From Paraphoma chrysanthemicola (taxonomy: Eukaryota; Ascomycota; Dothideomycetes; Pleosporales; Phaeosphaeriaceae): a DNA stretch of 64,000 bases. The translations under genes were made by a program, and so were the position numbers. The notes below the pieces were generated by a model. It had not been told where the DNA came from and ran no database searches. It worked only from the letters and a program-made list of their open reading frames with translations. The stretch's first letter is position 1. Every line of letters begins with the position of its first letter. Where the stretch lies: contig JAGMWG010000001.1 of the NCBI GenBank assembly GCA_020744225.1, positions 62,001 through 126,000 on the forward strand, in the 5' to 3' direction. Below, piece after piece: positions 1 through 11,181 of the stretch.

Positions 1-452
1 CTTGACAACAGTCATCATCTGCGGGAAATTCGCAGAGTCAGCTGCAGGTCGGACTGCAAAAGGTTATGCAGTTAGCTGCAACCCCTGCCACTCTTTGGAA
101 CGCCTCCAGAGGAGCCTGGACCCTGACAAACTTTGTCTGCATGTCATTGGGACGAAGCACACGATAGTGGTGGTCATGCTTCAAGATATTCTGCACACAC
201 CTCGTCTCGAGAAGCGGATAGATTTCCAATCTCGATTTTTTTCACGATGATCGGAGACACTCCGAGCATGGTCGGTCATTAAAGGACGAATCGGAGCACC
301 GCCAGCGCTCGCTGAAGCTCCACAGCTCCCCGCACCCGCCCTGAGAGCTTCAAGCAGACCCCGCCATAGAAAAGGACAATTATCATAAATCTGTGAACCC
401 GCTCCCAAATCTCCAGAACATCACCGGAATTTATTCTACGACATCGGTCAAT
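1..452. other. Window edge and upstream region of the SDR gene
   Basis: No convincing gene. Short open frames occur on both strands, but they overlap each other and lack recognisable motifs. The right part is presumably promoter and 5' leader of the SDR gene. The left edge could contain the end of a gene lying outside the window, but I cannot see one. Confidence 0.4.
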
Positions 453-1410
453 ATGGCTTCCAGACCTACGCACGTGCGAACGGCCTCCACAAACCTTGGG
501 AGCAACTCCAGTCAGCGCCCACTCGAGGGCAGGGTAGGCATCGTGACAGGAGCATCAAGAGGTACGCAAACGCCACACGTCCACTTCGAGATATGTCGCT
601 GAGAGACCAGGCATCGGCGTTGAGATTGCGCGCAATCTTGCCAGCAAAGGCTGCAATCTCTCCCTAAATTACACGTCCGACTCGTCCGCCAAACTCGCCG
701 AAGATCTTGCCTCTGAGCTGTCGGCCGAGTATGGCATCAAGGCACTGGCTGTGCAGGCCAGCATGGGCTCGGAGAATGGACCTAAGCATCTTGTCGAAGT
801 CACCAAGAACAACTTCCAGCACCCCAAGAGCGGCAAGTTCCAGCTTGACATTATCATCAACAACGCGGGAGTCGCAGGAAACAACCTGGTCGAGAATGTA
901 GACTGTGCCGACTTTGCGCGGCAGTTTAACGTCAATGTGCGGGGTCCGCTACTTCTGCTGCAAGCTGCGATACCCTACCTGCCCACCGACCGCTCGGGGC
1001 GCATCGTCAGCCTCTCGTCGGTCAGCTCGTCGTTGGGATACCAGGGCCAGTCCATCTACGGCGGGACCAAGGCAGCGCTCGAGGCCATGACGCGGACGTG
1101 GTCGCGGGAGCTGGCGGAGCGATGCACCGTTAACACGATCAATCCCGGACCGGTCGCGACAGACATGTACTGGGGCAACGACGAGAAGTTCATTGCGCAG
1201 AACAAGCCCTTCATCGAGAACACACCATTGGCGGCGCCACGCAAAGGTATCGACGACGAAAAGATCTACGAGGCATCGCAGGGTGCTGGAGGTCGACCGG
1301 CGTACAGCGAGGAAGTTGCGGGCGTCGTGGGCATGCTCTGCTTGCCAGAGGCGGGGTGGACAACGGGCAGCGTCATTTGCGCGAACGGAGGGATGAAGTT
1401 CAGCTTCTAG
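453..1410 (+). CDS. Short-chain dehydrogenase/reductase (3-oxoacyl-ACP reductase-like)
   Basis: Classical SDR, 302 aa, from two exons: 453-561 and 611-1410. The 49-nt GT-AG intron (562-610) interrupts the cofactor motif. After splicing the N-terminal glycine motif reads VTGASRGIG (residues 31-39). Downstream are the NNAG motif, a catalytic serine region (VSLSSVSSS) and the YGGTK active-site Tyr-xxx-Lys. The C-terminus ends in a typical GSVICANGG segment. The family carries out NAD(P)H-dependent carbonyl reduction or alcohol oxidation; the Rossmann motif suits NADP(H). The substrate cannot be told. The roughly 25 residues before the domain are Ser/Thr-rich with no clear targeting signal, so it is probably cytosolic. 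The start was chosen because the first exon opens with ATG in frame with the motif. Confidence 0.9.
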
Positions 1411-2204
1411 ATGTGAAGTAGCAGATGACAGAGAGCCATCACAATTACAAATAAGACCCTCATCTTGCAAAGCTTCGCTTCATACCGCTGACACTGCATC
1501 GTTGTGACACTGATGAATGTCGAGATGGAGGCGCGCGTGCAAACCTGCAAACAGCGGGACGGGTGATCCGTCATTGTGGTGGCACGTGCTGTTCCACCAT
1601 CCTCTCCAGCCTCCCTTCCGTCGCATCCATCATCAGTCAACCACTTCGTGCGCATCCCGACAATAATCGGCATACAAAACCTGATATACCGTGCAGACGA
1701 CATGGCTGCAGCGGCTCAAATCAAGGCGCGATTGGCCTGGACCACTGTCACCGCTGGAATTGTTCACATGCTGCTGGGCGCGCGCGGTTGCCAGCGCAAC
1801 GGCGTGTTTATCCAGCTGCATGTCCCGCGTCTAGGCACAAGGAACGCGCCACATTCCAGGGTACCACGGCTGAACGCTGCCATGGGATCCCATTGGACGA
1901 TAAGCGGCCGTTTTCGCGGGCATCGTCTGCTTTTGCGCGATCGGGGCTGGTGGCTGGGCTTGCGGTCGCTGTTGACGGACCCGGCAGGCCATGTCGCCAG
2001 CCACCGTGCATGAACTGTAGATCTGACCCCTCGACCTCCGCCTGCAAAGTGGACTCCTCCAGCATCATCGCCTACTGTGTACTCACCTGTACCACGCTGT
2101 CTCGCCATTCCCCACAGCACGGTCCATGGAGTCTTCCGAGGAGCATTCGAGGTGAAGCATCCTCCGCTGTGTGAATAGACCGACACCACGGGCCCGCACC
2201 GACT
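1411..2204. other. Intergenic region and leader of the kelch gene
   Basis: No gene supported. It contains the 3' region of the SDR gene and probably a long 5' leader of the kelch gene. Two overlapping plus-strand open frames (about 1563-2174 and 1576-2013) are Pro/Arg-rich in translation and show no domain. If transcribed they would be upstream ORFs. Confidence 0.4.
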
Positions 2205-5200
2205 ATGGCGACTCCAAGGACGGCCATGAGCTGGCTCGGTCTCTTGCCCACGTCGCTTCTGCTGTCCATCGTCACCGCACAGATGCCGAGCAACCCAACC
2301 CGAGTCCTCCGAAGCGACAATCTGCTCTACGTCTTCCAGCCTTCCGCAAACAGTGCCACCCAGTTCCAGCTCGCAGCTCTGGATGTCTCGTCCAGTGTCA
2401 ACGGGGCGAGCCTTCCGTTCACGACCCTATACCCCACTCTACCCTTCCTCAGCAGCGACGTCTCCCGCGCATTCACGCCAATACTGGACGATGGAGGGAA
2501 CATCACCGTGTACACGGGCGACTGTTCGCAGGGCGCAAGTGGAGGGCAAGTCTGGACATACACCCCGAACGCCTCGCAAAAGAAGAAGGGCAGCTGGAAG
2601 CAAGAGGACGTTTCGGTCAAGAGCAGCACACATGGCGCCATCATGGGTGCCAACTATCTGAGCGGTGGCATGGCCTTTTCAAGCACTGTTGGCGGAAGTG
2701 CCTCGACTACCGGTGCATACTTCTTCGGGGGCATGTGTCCATTCGTGAGCGACAACACCGACTGGCAGTCTGCCGCGAACTACTCCAACCTCATGGTTAC
2801 CTTGCAGCCTTCCAGCACCGGCAACAACGACGTCGCATACCGCCTAGATCTCTCTTCCAGCCGTGGTCCTCCCGTACCCGAGGCCGGCTTCTCCATCACA
2901 GGACTGGAGCCCACCTTCTCCAACCGCAGCGATGGAACCCAGACGCAACAGCAGAATTTCCTCCTTATCGGCGGGCACACCAGTGCTGCATTCATCAACA
3001 TGTCGCAAGTCGCGCTCTTCTCCCTGCCGGAACAGGGCTGGACGTTCATTGGTGTTGAGCAACCCGAGACCTCCCAATCGGATCTGGCCATCCGAGCTAA
3101 TGCAGCAACCATCGATCCACGATCTGGACACACCGCAGTCTTGACTGCAGACGGCCAGCGAATTATTGTTTTCGGTGGCTGGGTTGGCGATGTTGATACT
3201 CCCGCAGAGCCGCAGCTCGCGGTACTCAACATTGCTAGTGGCTATGGAGGCGAAGGTGATTGGCACTGGACGACACCCTCCACCACTGGCGCAGGCCTGC
3301 CGAACGACTCCGGACTTTACGGACATGGCGCAGCTATGCTCGAGGGCGGGGTCATGATGATCACTGGCGGCTACTCAACCACAGCTTCTGGCTCGCGACG
3401 AAGGAGGGCTACACCAATAGCAAACAGCAAATCATACTTCCTCAATGTTACCTCCAACACGTGGATCGCGGACTATTCCCCGCCACCCGAGCGACCAGGC
3501 GCTGAACCCATAAAGACTGGGCCATTGTCAAGTCCAGGACAGAAAGTAGGCTTGGGCGTGGGGCTTGTAGTTGGGCTGGCGGCTGTCTGCGGCCTGTTTG
3601 CTTTCTACATGTGGTACACACGGCGCTTGAAGAAGCAACGCGAGGTGCGCGAAAAGCAAATCCAGGACCTCTCCTTCACCACCCATCGCTACAACATAGA
3701 CGAATACTCTCCTGGCTTCGACGGCCGGGGCGGTCAATCCGATGCCATCGACTTTCTTGCGGGGCAGAATGGCAACTACTACTTCCCACCCGGTACCCAA
3801 GGTGGCCAGGGTTGGAGACAAACTGGTGGCCGAGACGCCGAACGAACGGGTCTCCTCGTCGAGATTCCAAGTCCAACAAGAGGGTTGAGACGTAGTCTTA
3901 GCGGTCGACCTGGCTTTGCTATGACACAGATGCGAGGTCCTGGACAGATCCATCCTATTGATGAGCTGGAGGAAGAGCAGGATATTGAGAACGTGCATGC
4001 TAATGCGGGTACCGAGCGACACCCAGAGATGGCGGAAGCTCGTAAAGTCCAAGGATCGGCTGTGTTCGACAATGCCCCAGTACTAGACCCTTTTACGGAC
4101 TCGAGACGCCCAGAAATCGATCAGACACATGCAGCGTCGCTAGTACGCGACGAAAACGACCATGTGTCACCAAGTTGGCCATTAGGCGCTGCTGGTCCCT
4201 CTCGTCTCTCCAATGGCAGACTCTCGCCCGACAAGTCCTCATCAGAACGAACGAGCTCAAATCTCAGCGATAGAAGCACACGATCAGGACTGTCTTGGAC
4301 TTCATCGAGTGGGGGCGTTGCACGCACCGCCTCAATGAGATCGGCTGCGATATTGCACAGTGCCGGCCTTGCGAATCCATTCCGGACACCACACGGAAGC
4401 CCCACGCGCGACGGACCAGAGATAGACGGTGACAGTGGGAGCCATAGTCCCGTTGATCCACGAACGCAATCATTCACTAGCATACGGAGTAACGGATATG
4501 CCGACATTGACTCATTTCGCACCGCTCAGTCGTCGTTCGCACATCTCCAAGCTGAGGGCGAGGCTTTACTTGGAGGCAACCCAGAAAGACCAAGGCCAGG
4601 GACATCATCGTCCAATTCCAACACTTATCGTGATACAGAAGGTAGCAACAGTCGAGCAGCCACGGCAACTCCAGCCACATCGTTTGCACTGGACATGACC
4701 ACTGTCTTGCGGCCAGCCACAAGAGAGCGAAGGAGAAGCTGGCTAGGAAGCGTCCGAAGAGTGCTGACAAGATCTGTGTCGAGCGCCGAACGAAACGAAC
4801 GAACTCGATCGCTCACAACATCCATGTCATACCACGAACGCTACACCGACAACCCCATCTCGCCTGTCGAGCCCTCGCAAGCCGACAACAGAAAGTCCTT
4901 CCCTGCGTCATCCGCCCCGCCCCGACGCGCTGCCTCGGACGCCAGTTTCTGGCGCAGCCGCCGTGGCCAACAAGACTGGATGGACGACGAGCAAGATACC
5001 AAATGGAAGCGCACCGCCGGCGACGACTGGGGCGCTCCCGAAGACATTGTCCTCGCAGAGCGCGAGCGTCAACGTCAAGAATGGCGTGAGCGCGGTAAAC
5101 TCCTAGTCAATATTGCCCCGGATAACGACCAACTACCGACTCCACGCACCCCGATCCGGCCCGACCAGCTTGGCGTCCCTGCCTCAGATGAACGACCCTG

Positions 5201-5576
5201 CACGCCTGCTAGTGAAGCAGACTGGGATGTCGAAGCTGCGGTCGAACGACGCGTTGTGCAGGTCATGTTCACAGTACCAAAATCCAAACTCCGTGTCGTC
5301 AACGCGGATCCGGATCGAAGCAGTATCTTATCCCTCCCGCGAGAGAACTCCAGCGAGGATATCCACAGCTCGCCCACTGAACAAGGCTCTCCCTCGAGAG
5401 TAAAAGATCTAGCAGGCAGATTTGAACAGCTCAATTCGTCGCCGAGAACAAGTCCCAGACCGAGTCCGAGTCCGTCGATCAAAAGCATGAAAGTGCGGCA
5501 AAAGGGAAGTAAAGCGAGTTTGGGACGGCAGAGTGTTAGGAGAGGCAGTGGGCAGAGAGGTGTGAGGGAAGAGTAA
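2205..5576 (+). CDS. Kelch-type beta-propeller membrane protein with long cytoplasmic tail
   Basis: Single uninterrupted frame of 1123 aa. Residues 1-26 form a signal peptide ending near SIVTAQ. Residues about 30-430 resemble a galactose-oxidase/kelch beta-propeller: repeats with a Gly pair followed by aromatic residues (LLIGGHTS, IVFGGWVG, MITGGYST) and many N-glycosylation sequons. A single membrane span lies near residues 447-469, followed by basic stop-transfer residues (RRLKKQ). The remaining 650 or so residues are Ser/Pro/Arg-rich, low complexity and presumably cytoplasmic, ending in a basic tail. The topology (extracellular propeller, one span, long phosphorylatable tail) resembles fungal cell-surface or polarity proteins with kelch ectodomains. 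No catalytic residues of galactose oxidase are evident, so I infer a structural or sensing role rather than an enzyme. Confidence 0.85.
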   Translation: MATPRTAMSWLGLLPTSLLLSIVTAQMPSNPTRVLRSDNLLYVFQPSANSATQFQLAALDVSSSVNGASLPFTTLYPTLPFLSSDVSRAFTPILDDGGNITVYTGDCSQGASGGQVWTYTPNASQKKKGSWKQEDVSVKSSTHGAIMGANYLSGGMAFSSTVGGSASTTGAYFFGGMCPFVSDNTDWQSAANYSNLMVTLQPSSTGNNDVAYRLDLSSSRGPPVPEAGFSITGLEPTFSNRSDGTQTQQQNFLLIGGHTSAAFINMSQVALFSLPEQGWTFIGVEQPETSQSDLAIRANAATIDPRSGHTAVLTADGQRIIVFGGWVGDVDTPAEPQLAVLNIASGYGGEGDWHWTTPSTTGAGLPNDSGLYGHGAAMLEGGVMMITGGYSTTASGSRRRRATPIANSKSYFLNVTSNTWIADYSPPPERPGAEPIKTGPLSSPGQKVGLGVGLVVGLAAVCGLFAFYMWYTRRLKKQREVREKQIQDLSFTTHRYNIDEYSPGFDGRGGQSDAIDFLAGQNGNYYFPPGTQGGQGWRQTGGRDAERTGLLVEIPSPTRGLRRSLSGRPGFAMTQMRGPGQIHPIDELEEEQDIENVHANAGTERHPEMAEARKVQGSAVFDNAPVLDPFTDSRRPEIDQTHAASLVRDENDHVSPSWPLGAAGPSRLSNGRLSPDKSSSERTSSNLSDRSTRSGLSWTSSSGGVARTASMRSAAILHSAGLANPFRTPHGSPTRDGPEIDGDSGSHSPVDPRTQSFTSIRSNGYADIDSFRTAQSSFAHLQAEGEALLGGNPERPRPGTSSSNSNTYRDTEGSNSRAATATPATSFALDMTTVLRPATRERRRSWLGSVRRVLTRSVSSAERNERTRSLTTSMSYHERYTDNPISPVEPSQADNRKSFPASSAPPRRAASDASFWRSRRGQQDWMDDEQDTKWKRTAGDDWGAPEDIVLAERERQRQEWRERGKLLVNIAPDNDQLPTPRTPIRPDQLGVPASDERPCTPASEADWDVEAAVERRVVQVMFTVPKSKLRVVNADPDRSSILSLPRENSSEDIHSSPTEQGSPSRVKDLAGRFEQLNSSPRTSPRPSPSPSIKSMKVRQKGSKASLGRQSVRRGSGQRGVREE

Positions 5577-6117
5577 CGAGTGTCAACGCTGACTGTTGAA
5601 TGGCGTATGTTTTCTTGCATGTATGTTCTTTGGATCTAGAGAAATTTGAGAGGAGGGTGGATTGGTGCCAGATCTGACGAAGGGATATGACAGTTAGCGT
5701 TTGGCGTTATGTTGGCGCAATATCGGCGTTGCTGGAGTGGAGTAACCCAACTGGCTGTTATGCTAGTCCAAAGTGTCATTATGGACACACATTTGTTGTG
5801 GGATTTGGGATTTGGGGTCTACGACGATCGGTTTTACGAGTAGATGTTTTTGCAGTAGTGGTATTGCATTGTTTCCAATGGCATGTGGAATGGTTGAATG
5901 CTATTCTTCATCATACTCATATTTGATACATACCCTTCTTCATCTCCAGTGTAGTGTATGTATTTTCGGTGTCAATCGGCTCATTTCCCATGTGCTCTCG
6001 CCTCGAGCGAAAAGCTTAAGAGACATACCATGGATAATGTGTGCTCTGCTCGCTCTGCATATCACAGAGTCCATAATTTTGCAACGGTACCATATGCAAC
6101 CTCCACCCTCCCGTTCT
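5577..6117. other. Intergenic region between convergent genes
   Basis: Lies between the stop of the kelch gene (plus strand) and the stop of the small basic protein (minus strand), so it holds both 3' untranslated regions. T-rich in places; no gene seen. Confidence 0.5.
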
Positions 6118-6729
6118 TCAGTCCTCCTTCTCCCTTCCATCCCGCGCCATCTTGTTCTTGCCATCAAGTTCATACGCCATCTCAGATTCGTCCTCGCTAC
6201 CGGGTAAACTCCAGACACTCGACTCGGCATCACTCATCTCCTGGTCCGTACTACGCTCGTAGTGACGCAATGGCGACGGCGACGTAGCGCGACGACGACG
6301 CTTGTGATCGTGCTCTTTTTGGTCAATAGATTCGTCTTGCGGATTTGTATGTCCAGATGGCGGTGGTGATGTGGACAACTTCCTCTTCTTTCCTTTTCCG
6401 GCATCCTTCTCATCCTTACTCTCACCCTCATTCTCCATCTTGCCCTTGCCATCGCCCACGTCTCTAGCCACGCTAAACTCGGTGTTCCTCTGAGTATACC
6501 TCGGAAACGACCTACTCAGCCCAAGTACATTGTCAGCCTCATACCTTCTCCGGACCCGCTGGACCATCTGCGCTTCTTTCCAATGGTAGCCTTGTGATGG
6601 GAGATTTGCGGTAGCGAAGGCCCAGCGCTCGAGAGTGGATGTGGTGGATGAGGTGTGTGTGGGCGCGATGAGGTCGTCTTGGGCGGTCCAGTCGGTGCGA
6701 TTTATGGGGGAGTTGTTGGAGTGCGACAT
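6118..6729 (-). CDS. Small basic, probably nuclear, unknown protein
   Basis: Uninterrupted 203-aa frame starting MSHSNN. The N-terminal 100 residues look folded or semi-folded (WTAQDDL, WAFATANLP, WKEAQMVQRVRRRYEADNVLGL). The middle and C-terminal parts are low complexity, with two strong basic clusters (KGKKRKL and HKRRRR) that look like a bipartite nuclear-localisation signal. An acidic Ser-rich tail follows. No catalytic domain is recognised. The stop at 6118 is tail to tail with the kelch gene. I regard it as a real gene because the N-terminal half has ordinary, non-repetitive composition. The function is unknown; a chromatin- or RNA-associated role is only a guess from the composition. 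Confidence 0.6.
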   Translation of the reverse strand: MSHSNNSPINRTDWTAQDDLIAPTHTSSTTSTLERWAFATANLPSQGYHWKEAQMVQRVRRRYEADNVLGLSRSFPRYTQRNTEFSVARDVGDGKGKMENEGESKDEKDAGKGKKRKLSTSPPPSGHTNPQDESIDQKEHDHKRRRRATSPSPLRHYERSTDQEMSDAESSVWSLPGSEDESEMAYELDGKNKMARDGREKED

Positions 6730-8116
6730 GATAAGTATTGGTGATCTAGTGTTGGAGAGAGTGAGGTTGAAAGCTTGTTTTGGCTGTGAGATTGATGGAG
6801 TGTATGGATTGTGAGGTTGAAGGAGTGTGGTGAGAGTTTGAAATTAGTGTTTGGTGATTAGGTGAGAGACGGTTTCTGGGAAAGAGCACTTAGGGAAGCA
6901 CACTTGGGAATCATCTTGCGATGAGGATGGTGTGCGGTTGCACCGAATCCGGACGATTTGAGAAGCTACTTTCATGTATTAAGATGTCGATGAATGTAAA
7001 TTGACATTGTCATGCGAGGTGAAAGGTGATGTTGAGGCATACTGAGGCACGTAGTTCTGGTGAGTGGCACTTGAACAGGCGTAATAGACTTCTAGTATCT
7101 CCACGACGTCATGCAAATGCGAAGACGCAGTGAAGCGGGAGCAGTGATGTATCCCTTGACCAATCCGTAACCGAAAATTGCGAGCCAGCCGGGAATTTCT
7201 CGGAAGTTGTACCGGTGAAGGACCGATTCCTCGCATATGCGACAACCGCGGCAAACGCATTACCTTTGTATATACCCACCCACTCACATATGCCCTGCAG
7301 GCATTTGCATAGAGCTGCTGTCGTGTAAGGTCGGGTATCTGATCTCTACACCATGATCTGCACCCCTTGCGTTGCGCGGCTCCGGCCGCCGGGGAAGCTC
7401 GCCGCGAAGGAGCTACACATCTAGCGCGCTATCCCCACTTTCTTCCAACGTCGCCGCACGCTCCAGCACCTAATGCTCGTCCATTCGACCATTTACCTGT
7501 TCCAGTCTCGCCTGCGCTAGATCTGTCGGATTTTGTTCCCTTTACAGCCTTGCCGTTGACTCGCGCCGCCGGCTAGTGGCAGCCGATTGGCAACGTACGC
7601 TCACTCTACGCCCGGTGATCCTGCCCAACCGGACCCGTCCACGCCGCAGAGATGCATTTGGGGATTTGATTGCGGCGAAACCATTCACGCCACCATGTAG
7701 CGTATTCGTGCATATGTCTTTCGCTGCTTGACGAAGAACAAATGTTGGCAGTGAGACGCCCCACGTCAAACCAGAGAGAAGAGATAAGCGTAACCTCACC
7801 GAAGCATGTCAGGTCTGACCGAGAACCGGATCGCGCCGTTCCCACACGTGCGCACCCTGCACGTCTCCAACAATAGCGCACCGCACAATTAACCGCGTGT
7901 TAATATCCGCGTACTCGACCTCTAGTCCGTCCAACTGGCCACCGCTCTGCCGCCATTGGCCACGCACTTCACCAATGGCACACTAACGACGAGAATACCG
8001 GTCGTTCTCGTTGGGTTACCACCGTGCTGGATCACTGCCATCCTTCATAGCTGCTGCCAGGAAGTAAGGCCGGCTGCTTGACGCTCACACTCTTCTTCTC
8101 CGTCCAGTCTGTCACC
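6730..8116. other. Divergent intergenic region upstream of the methyltransferase
   Basis: About 1.4 kb between divergently transcribed genes, so it should hold both promoters. Open frames here are short and overlapping with no domain content. A pyrimidine-rich CT stretch just before 8117 fits a fungal 5' leader. No other element is identified. Confidence 0.4.
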
Positions 8117-9696
8117 ATGGCCTCGTCCAACGAACCTCATATTGAGCCTACAGGCGCTGGTGATGCACCTTCGGCTGATGAGGCTAGCAGCTCCGGCCCG
8201 TCACTTGAAATAGATGTATGTCCCACCTCTTGGCGCAGAACCTTTATCGGCTCACGGGTGAACTGTAGAGCGACGAGCGGGACTCGACCTTCGGTGATAA
8301 CCAGTCCTCGTACGTCGTGTAACCGTCCCTGCGTCTGCACCACACACTGACGCTGTGCAGCTACACCATGTCCGCGACATCCTCAGTCTTCAACTTTCGA
8401 TATGAGCACGGCAGACGCTACCACGCCTATGCGGAGGGCAAATATCCGGTGCCGAACGATGAGGTGGGCCAACGCTCCTACCCGCGCCGCGCTTACTGAT
8501 GCAATGCGGCAGGTCGAGATGGACCGATTAGATCTCCAACACCATGCTTTTCGACTGACCCTTGATGGCAAACTGTACCGAGCCCCAATTCCTCAAGATG
8601 TGCAAAATGTCCTTGATGTCGGCTGCGGTACTGGTATCTGGTCGATTGAATTCGCAGATGAACACCCCTCTGCACGTGTGCTTGGCACCGACCTTAGTCC
8701 TATCCAGCCAGCTCAGGTGCCGCCCAATTGCGAGTTTCTGATCGATGACTGCGAGCAAGAATGGATTTTCCACAACCAATTCGACTTCATCCACACTCGT
8801 GCCATGGTCGCTGCCATCAAGAACTGGAGTCGCTTCTTCGAGCAGGCGTATGCTAACCTCAAGCCGGGAGGCTACATTGAATGTCAAGAACTTGTCTTCC
8901 CCATCCGATGCATGGATCCCGGCGTTACGGCTGCAAACTCTCCTCTCATGCGCTGGTCGGACCTGTTCCTTGAGGCTGCCACTAAGATTGGACTGGACGC
9001 CGCAGGGCCACGCAAGTTGTCTCCACGATTCCGAGATGCTGGCTTCGTTGACATCAACCTCAAGACCTATAAGTGGCCAGTCGGGAAGTGGGCCAAGGGC
9101 GCAAAGTTCAAGCTTCTCGGTAGATTCGTGATGGAAGACCTCATGGACTGGTTGCCGAGTAGCTCTCTGAACTTATTTACGAGGATCCTTGGCTGGACCC
9201 GGGATGCGGTGGAGGTTTTCCTAGCCGAGTGCAGAGCTGAAGCGAAACGGAAGGACCGGCATTACTATGGCGAAGTGTAAGTCTTTCCCGTCTTCTATCT
9301 GGACATAGCTGACGTGTTAGGTACGTCTGGTGGGCACGCAAGGCCGAGGACGCCAACAGCTCCGGCTACCACAGCAGCGAGCCGGTCCACGACGAGGAGA
9401 ACATCGAATCAGATGAGGAGGACCACGGAAATCGTGCGAACGAGCCTACCTCAGGGACAAGCGTGCCACTGCCGACTACAACTGACGCCACGCAAGCGTC
9501 GGTGGAGCAGCTATCGGCCCTAGCTGTGAGCTCGAAAGACAATGAGCCCGTTACCGAGCTACCTGCTGTTGCCGCAGCAGAGGCAGAGGGCGAGGCAGAA
9601 GTCAAGACTCAGTCGGTCCCTGCTCTCGAGACAGACTCAAAGTCCGAAGAGCCGGCAGCGAGCACAACGAAGGACACACCAAATACTTCGACGTGA
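8117..9696 (+). CDS. LaeA-like SAM-dependent methyltransferase
   Basis: Five-exon gene: 8117-8215, 8269-8309, 8361-8463, 8513-9276 and 9321-9696. It encodes 460 aa and every junction keeps frame. Splicing through a 41-nt micro-exon gives the conserved lead-in SDERDSTFGD, followed by SSVFNFRYEHGRRYHAY, characteristic of the LaeA/UMTA group. The core has SAM motif I VLDVGCGTGIW (about residues 112-122), an acidic residue in LGTDLSPIQP, then FDFIHTR and LKPGGYIECQE. The C-terminal 120 residues after the YVWWARK segment are acidic, low-complexity and Ala/Glu/Thr-rich. Relatives include the velvet-complex regulator LaeA and many paralogues of unknown substrate. The acidic tail and absence of a secondary-metabolite cluster next door argue for a paralogue rather than LaeA itself. 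Location is probably nucleus or cytosol. Confidence 0.9.
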
Positions 9697-11181
9697 TCGT
9701 AACCGCGCCGTGCTCGTCAATTGCCGCATATTTTGGTACTTGTTTCCCTACCATATCACTCGCTCCTCCCTCTTCGTCCTCGCTTTAGCGTCATGGCCTG
9801 GCTCCTTTCACGCGTTACGACGTCACGAGCACATGAGCATTCTGTAGATGACGACTCAGAAATACATCGCGCATCGTCCTAAATGTGCACATTGTAAGAC
9901 TCTCATGTGAGTGGTAATGCGACGGCGCTTTGAGGACATACGCGCACCACTCACGACTCATAGCTTCAAGACAGATGCTACTCTGAACGTACCTGCAACG
10001 TCTATCTCATGCCAAATCGCCACTTATCCAACCATGATTCCTTCCCTCTACTCATACTCAGGCATCACCAGTGTGCAAGCACACTTCAAGCTTCCCCGGC
10101 GAAATTTGAGTGAAATCCGAGCGAAACATTTTCCTGAAGTTCAACACACCAAAATGCATGCTTTTGACGCACACAGTACGCCCTAGAACATATCCACACA
10201 CTGCCCGCATCAATAGAATTTAACACTCTCGACGTACCTTTGTTGATCTCCGCACAGCCATGCAATTTCCCATGAATTAATACCCTCCACTATCCGCACT
10301 TTTTTGCGTCAGTCCAAAACCACTCACCTCCCCCACACCCCACGCACTCCTCACGTCCATCTCCAAGACTGTTCCGACATCAACAACCCCCAACAGCATC
10401 CATAGCCCGCGCACCCATACTCCGTACCCTCTTCTTCAGTAAAAAAAACGGTCTGTAGAGTAAATTATCCCTCTTGACTGGTACCCTAAGATATGTAGCA
10501 CCTCGCAATCCATCCCCACCCCCAATCCATCCCCTCCGTCCTCCTAACAATACATAGACTTGAAAATAACCCCACTCCCTCTCAAAGCCGTACCATGTCT
10601 CCTAGCCTCGGATGAGACGGGATACTGCGTGGTCTGACCGTGACCTACAAACTCCTTTCTCTAGCTACCATGCTCTCTCTTACCCACACACAGTACATGT
10701 ATGTGAGAGGAGTGGGTCGCATTGAAAAAGAGGACCAACTTGTATTAACCTTGAAGAATACCTTACGTGTTGCCTACAGTAGCGCATGTGTCTGAGACCA
10801 TAGTCACCAATTGTGTCTTGTGATGAAATATGCAAAGGCGTTTGTATGTATGTCGTGACGAATTTGCGAGATAGGATGACATTCAAGAAAGAAGATCGGA
10901 CGGAAGAGGAAGGATTCTAATTTTCAGCCTTGCGCAGAATCTAGTACTCATACTCAAGGCTCTGGTCTAACTCAGCACTTGCAGCACTCGTTTGCAGCAC
11001 TCGTTCTAGGTGCAAGAACAGTTGCCATACTTGACTTCAGACGGCACGCACCAAAAACATTGCAATCGAATGCGATATATTGCTAGCTTGCATACTTTGT
11101 ATCAATACTACGAAACCTCCAGCCACCAATATCGTGATTAGACATTACCCATCGCTCGTAAAGCACTGTCGCCGGAATGGT
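9697..11181. other. Intergenic region between convergent genes
   Basis: About 1.5 kb between two convergent genes. Much of 10300-10680 is C/T-rich and simple in composition. No coding frame longer than about 100 codons is present and no motif is recognised. The part next to 11182 is presumably the 3' untranslated region of the minus-strand gene. Confidence 0.4.

Noticed and set aside
949..1470. 173-codon minus-strand frame inside the SDR gene
   Set aside because: Antisense shadow of exon 2; composition rich in Arg and Cys, no motif.
1563..2174. 203-codon plus-strand open frame before the kelch gene
   Set aside because: Arg/Pro/His-rich translation, overlaps a second frame, no domain, and lies in the probable leader of the kelch gene.
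8117..9696. Secondary-metabolite cluster around the LaeA-like gene
   Set aside because: No polyketide, peptide or terpene synthase is present in the flanking sequence.
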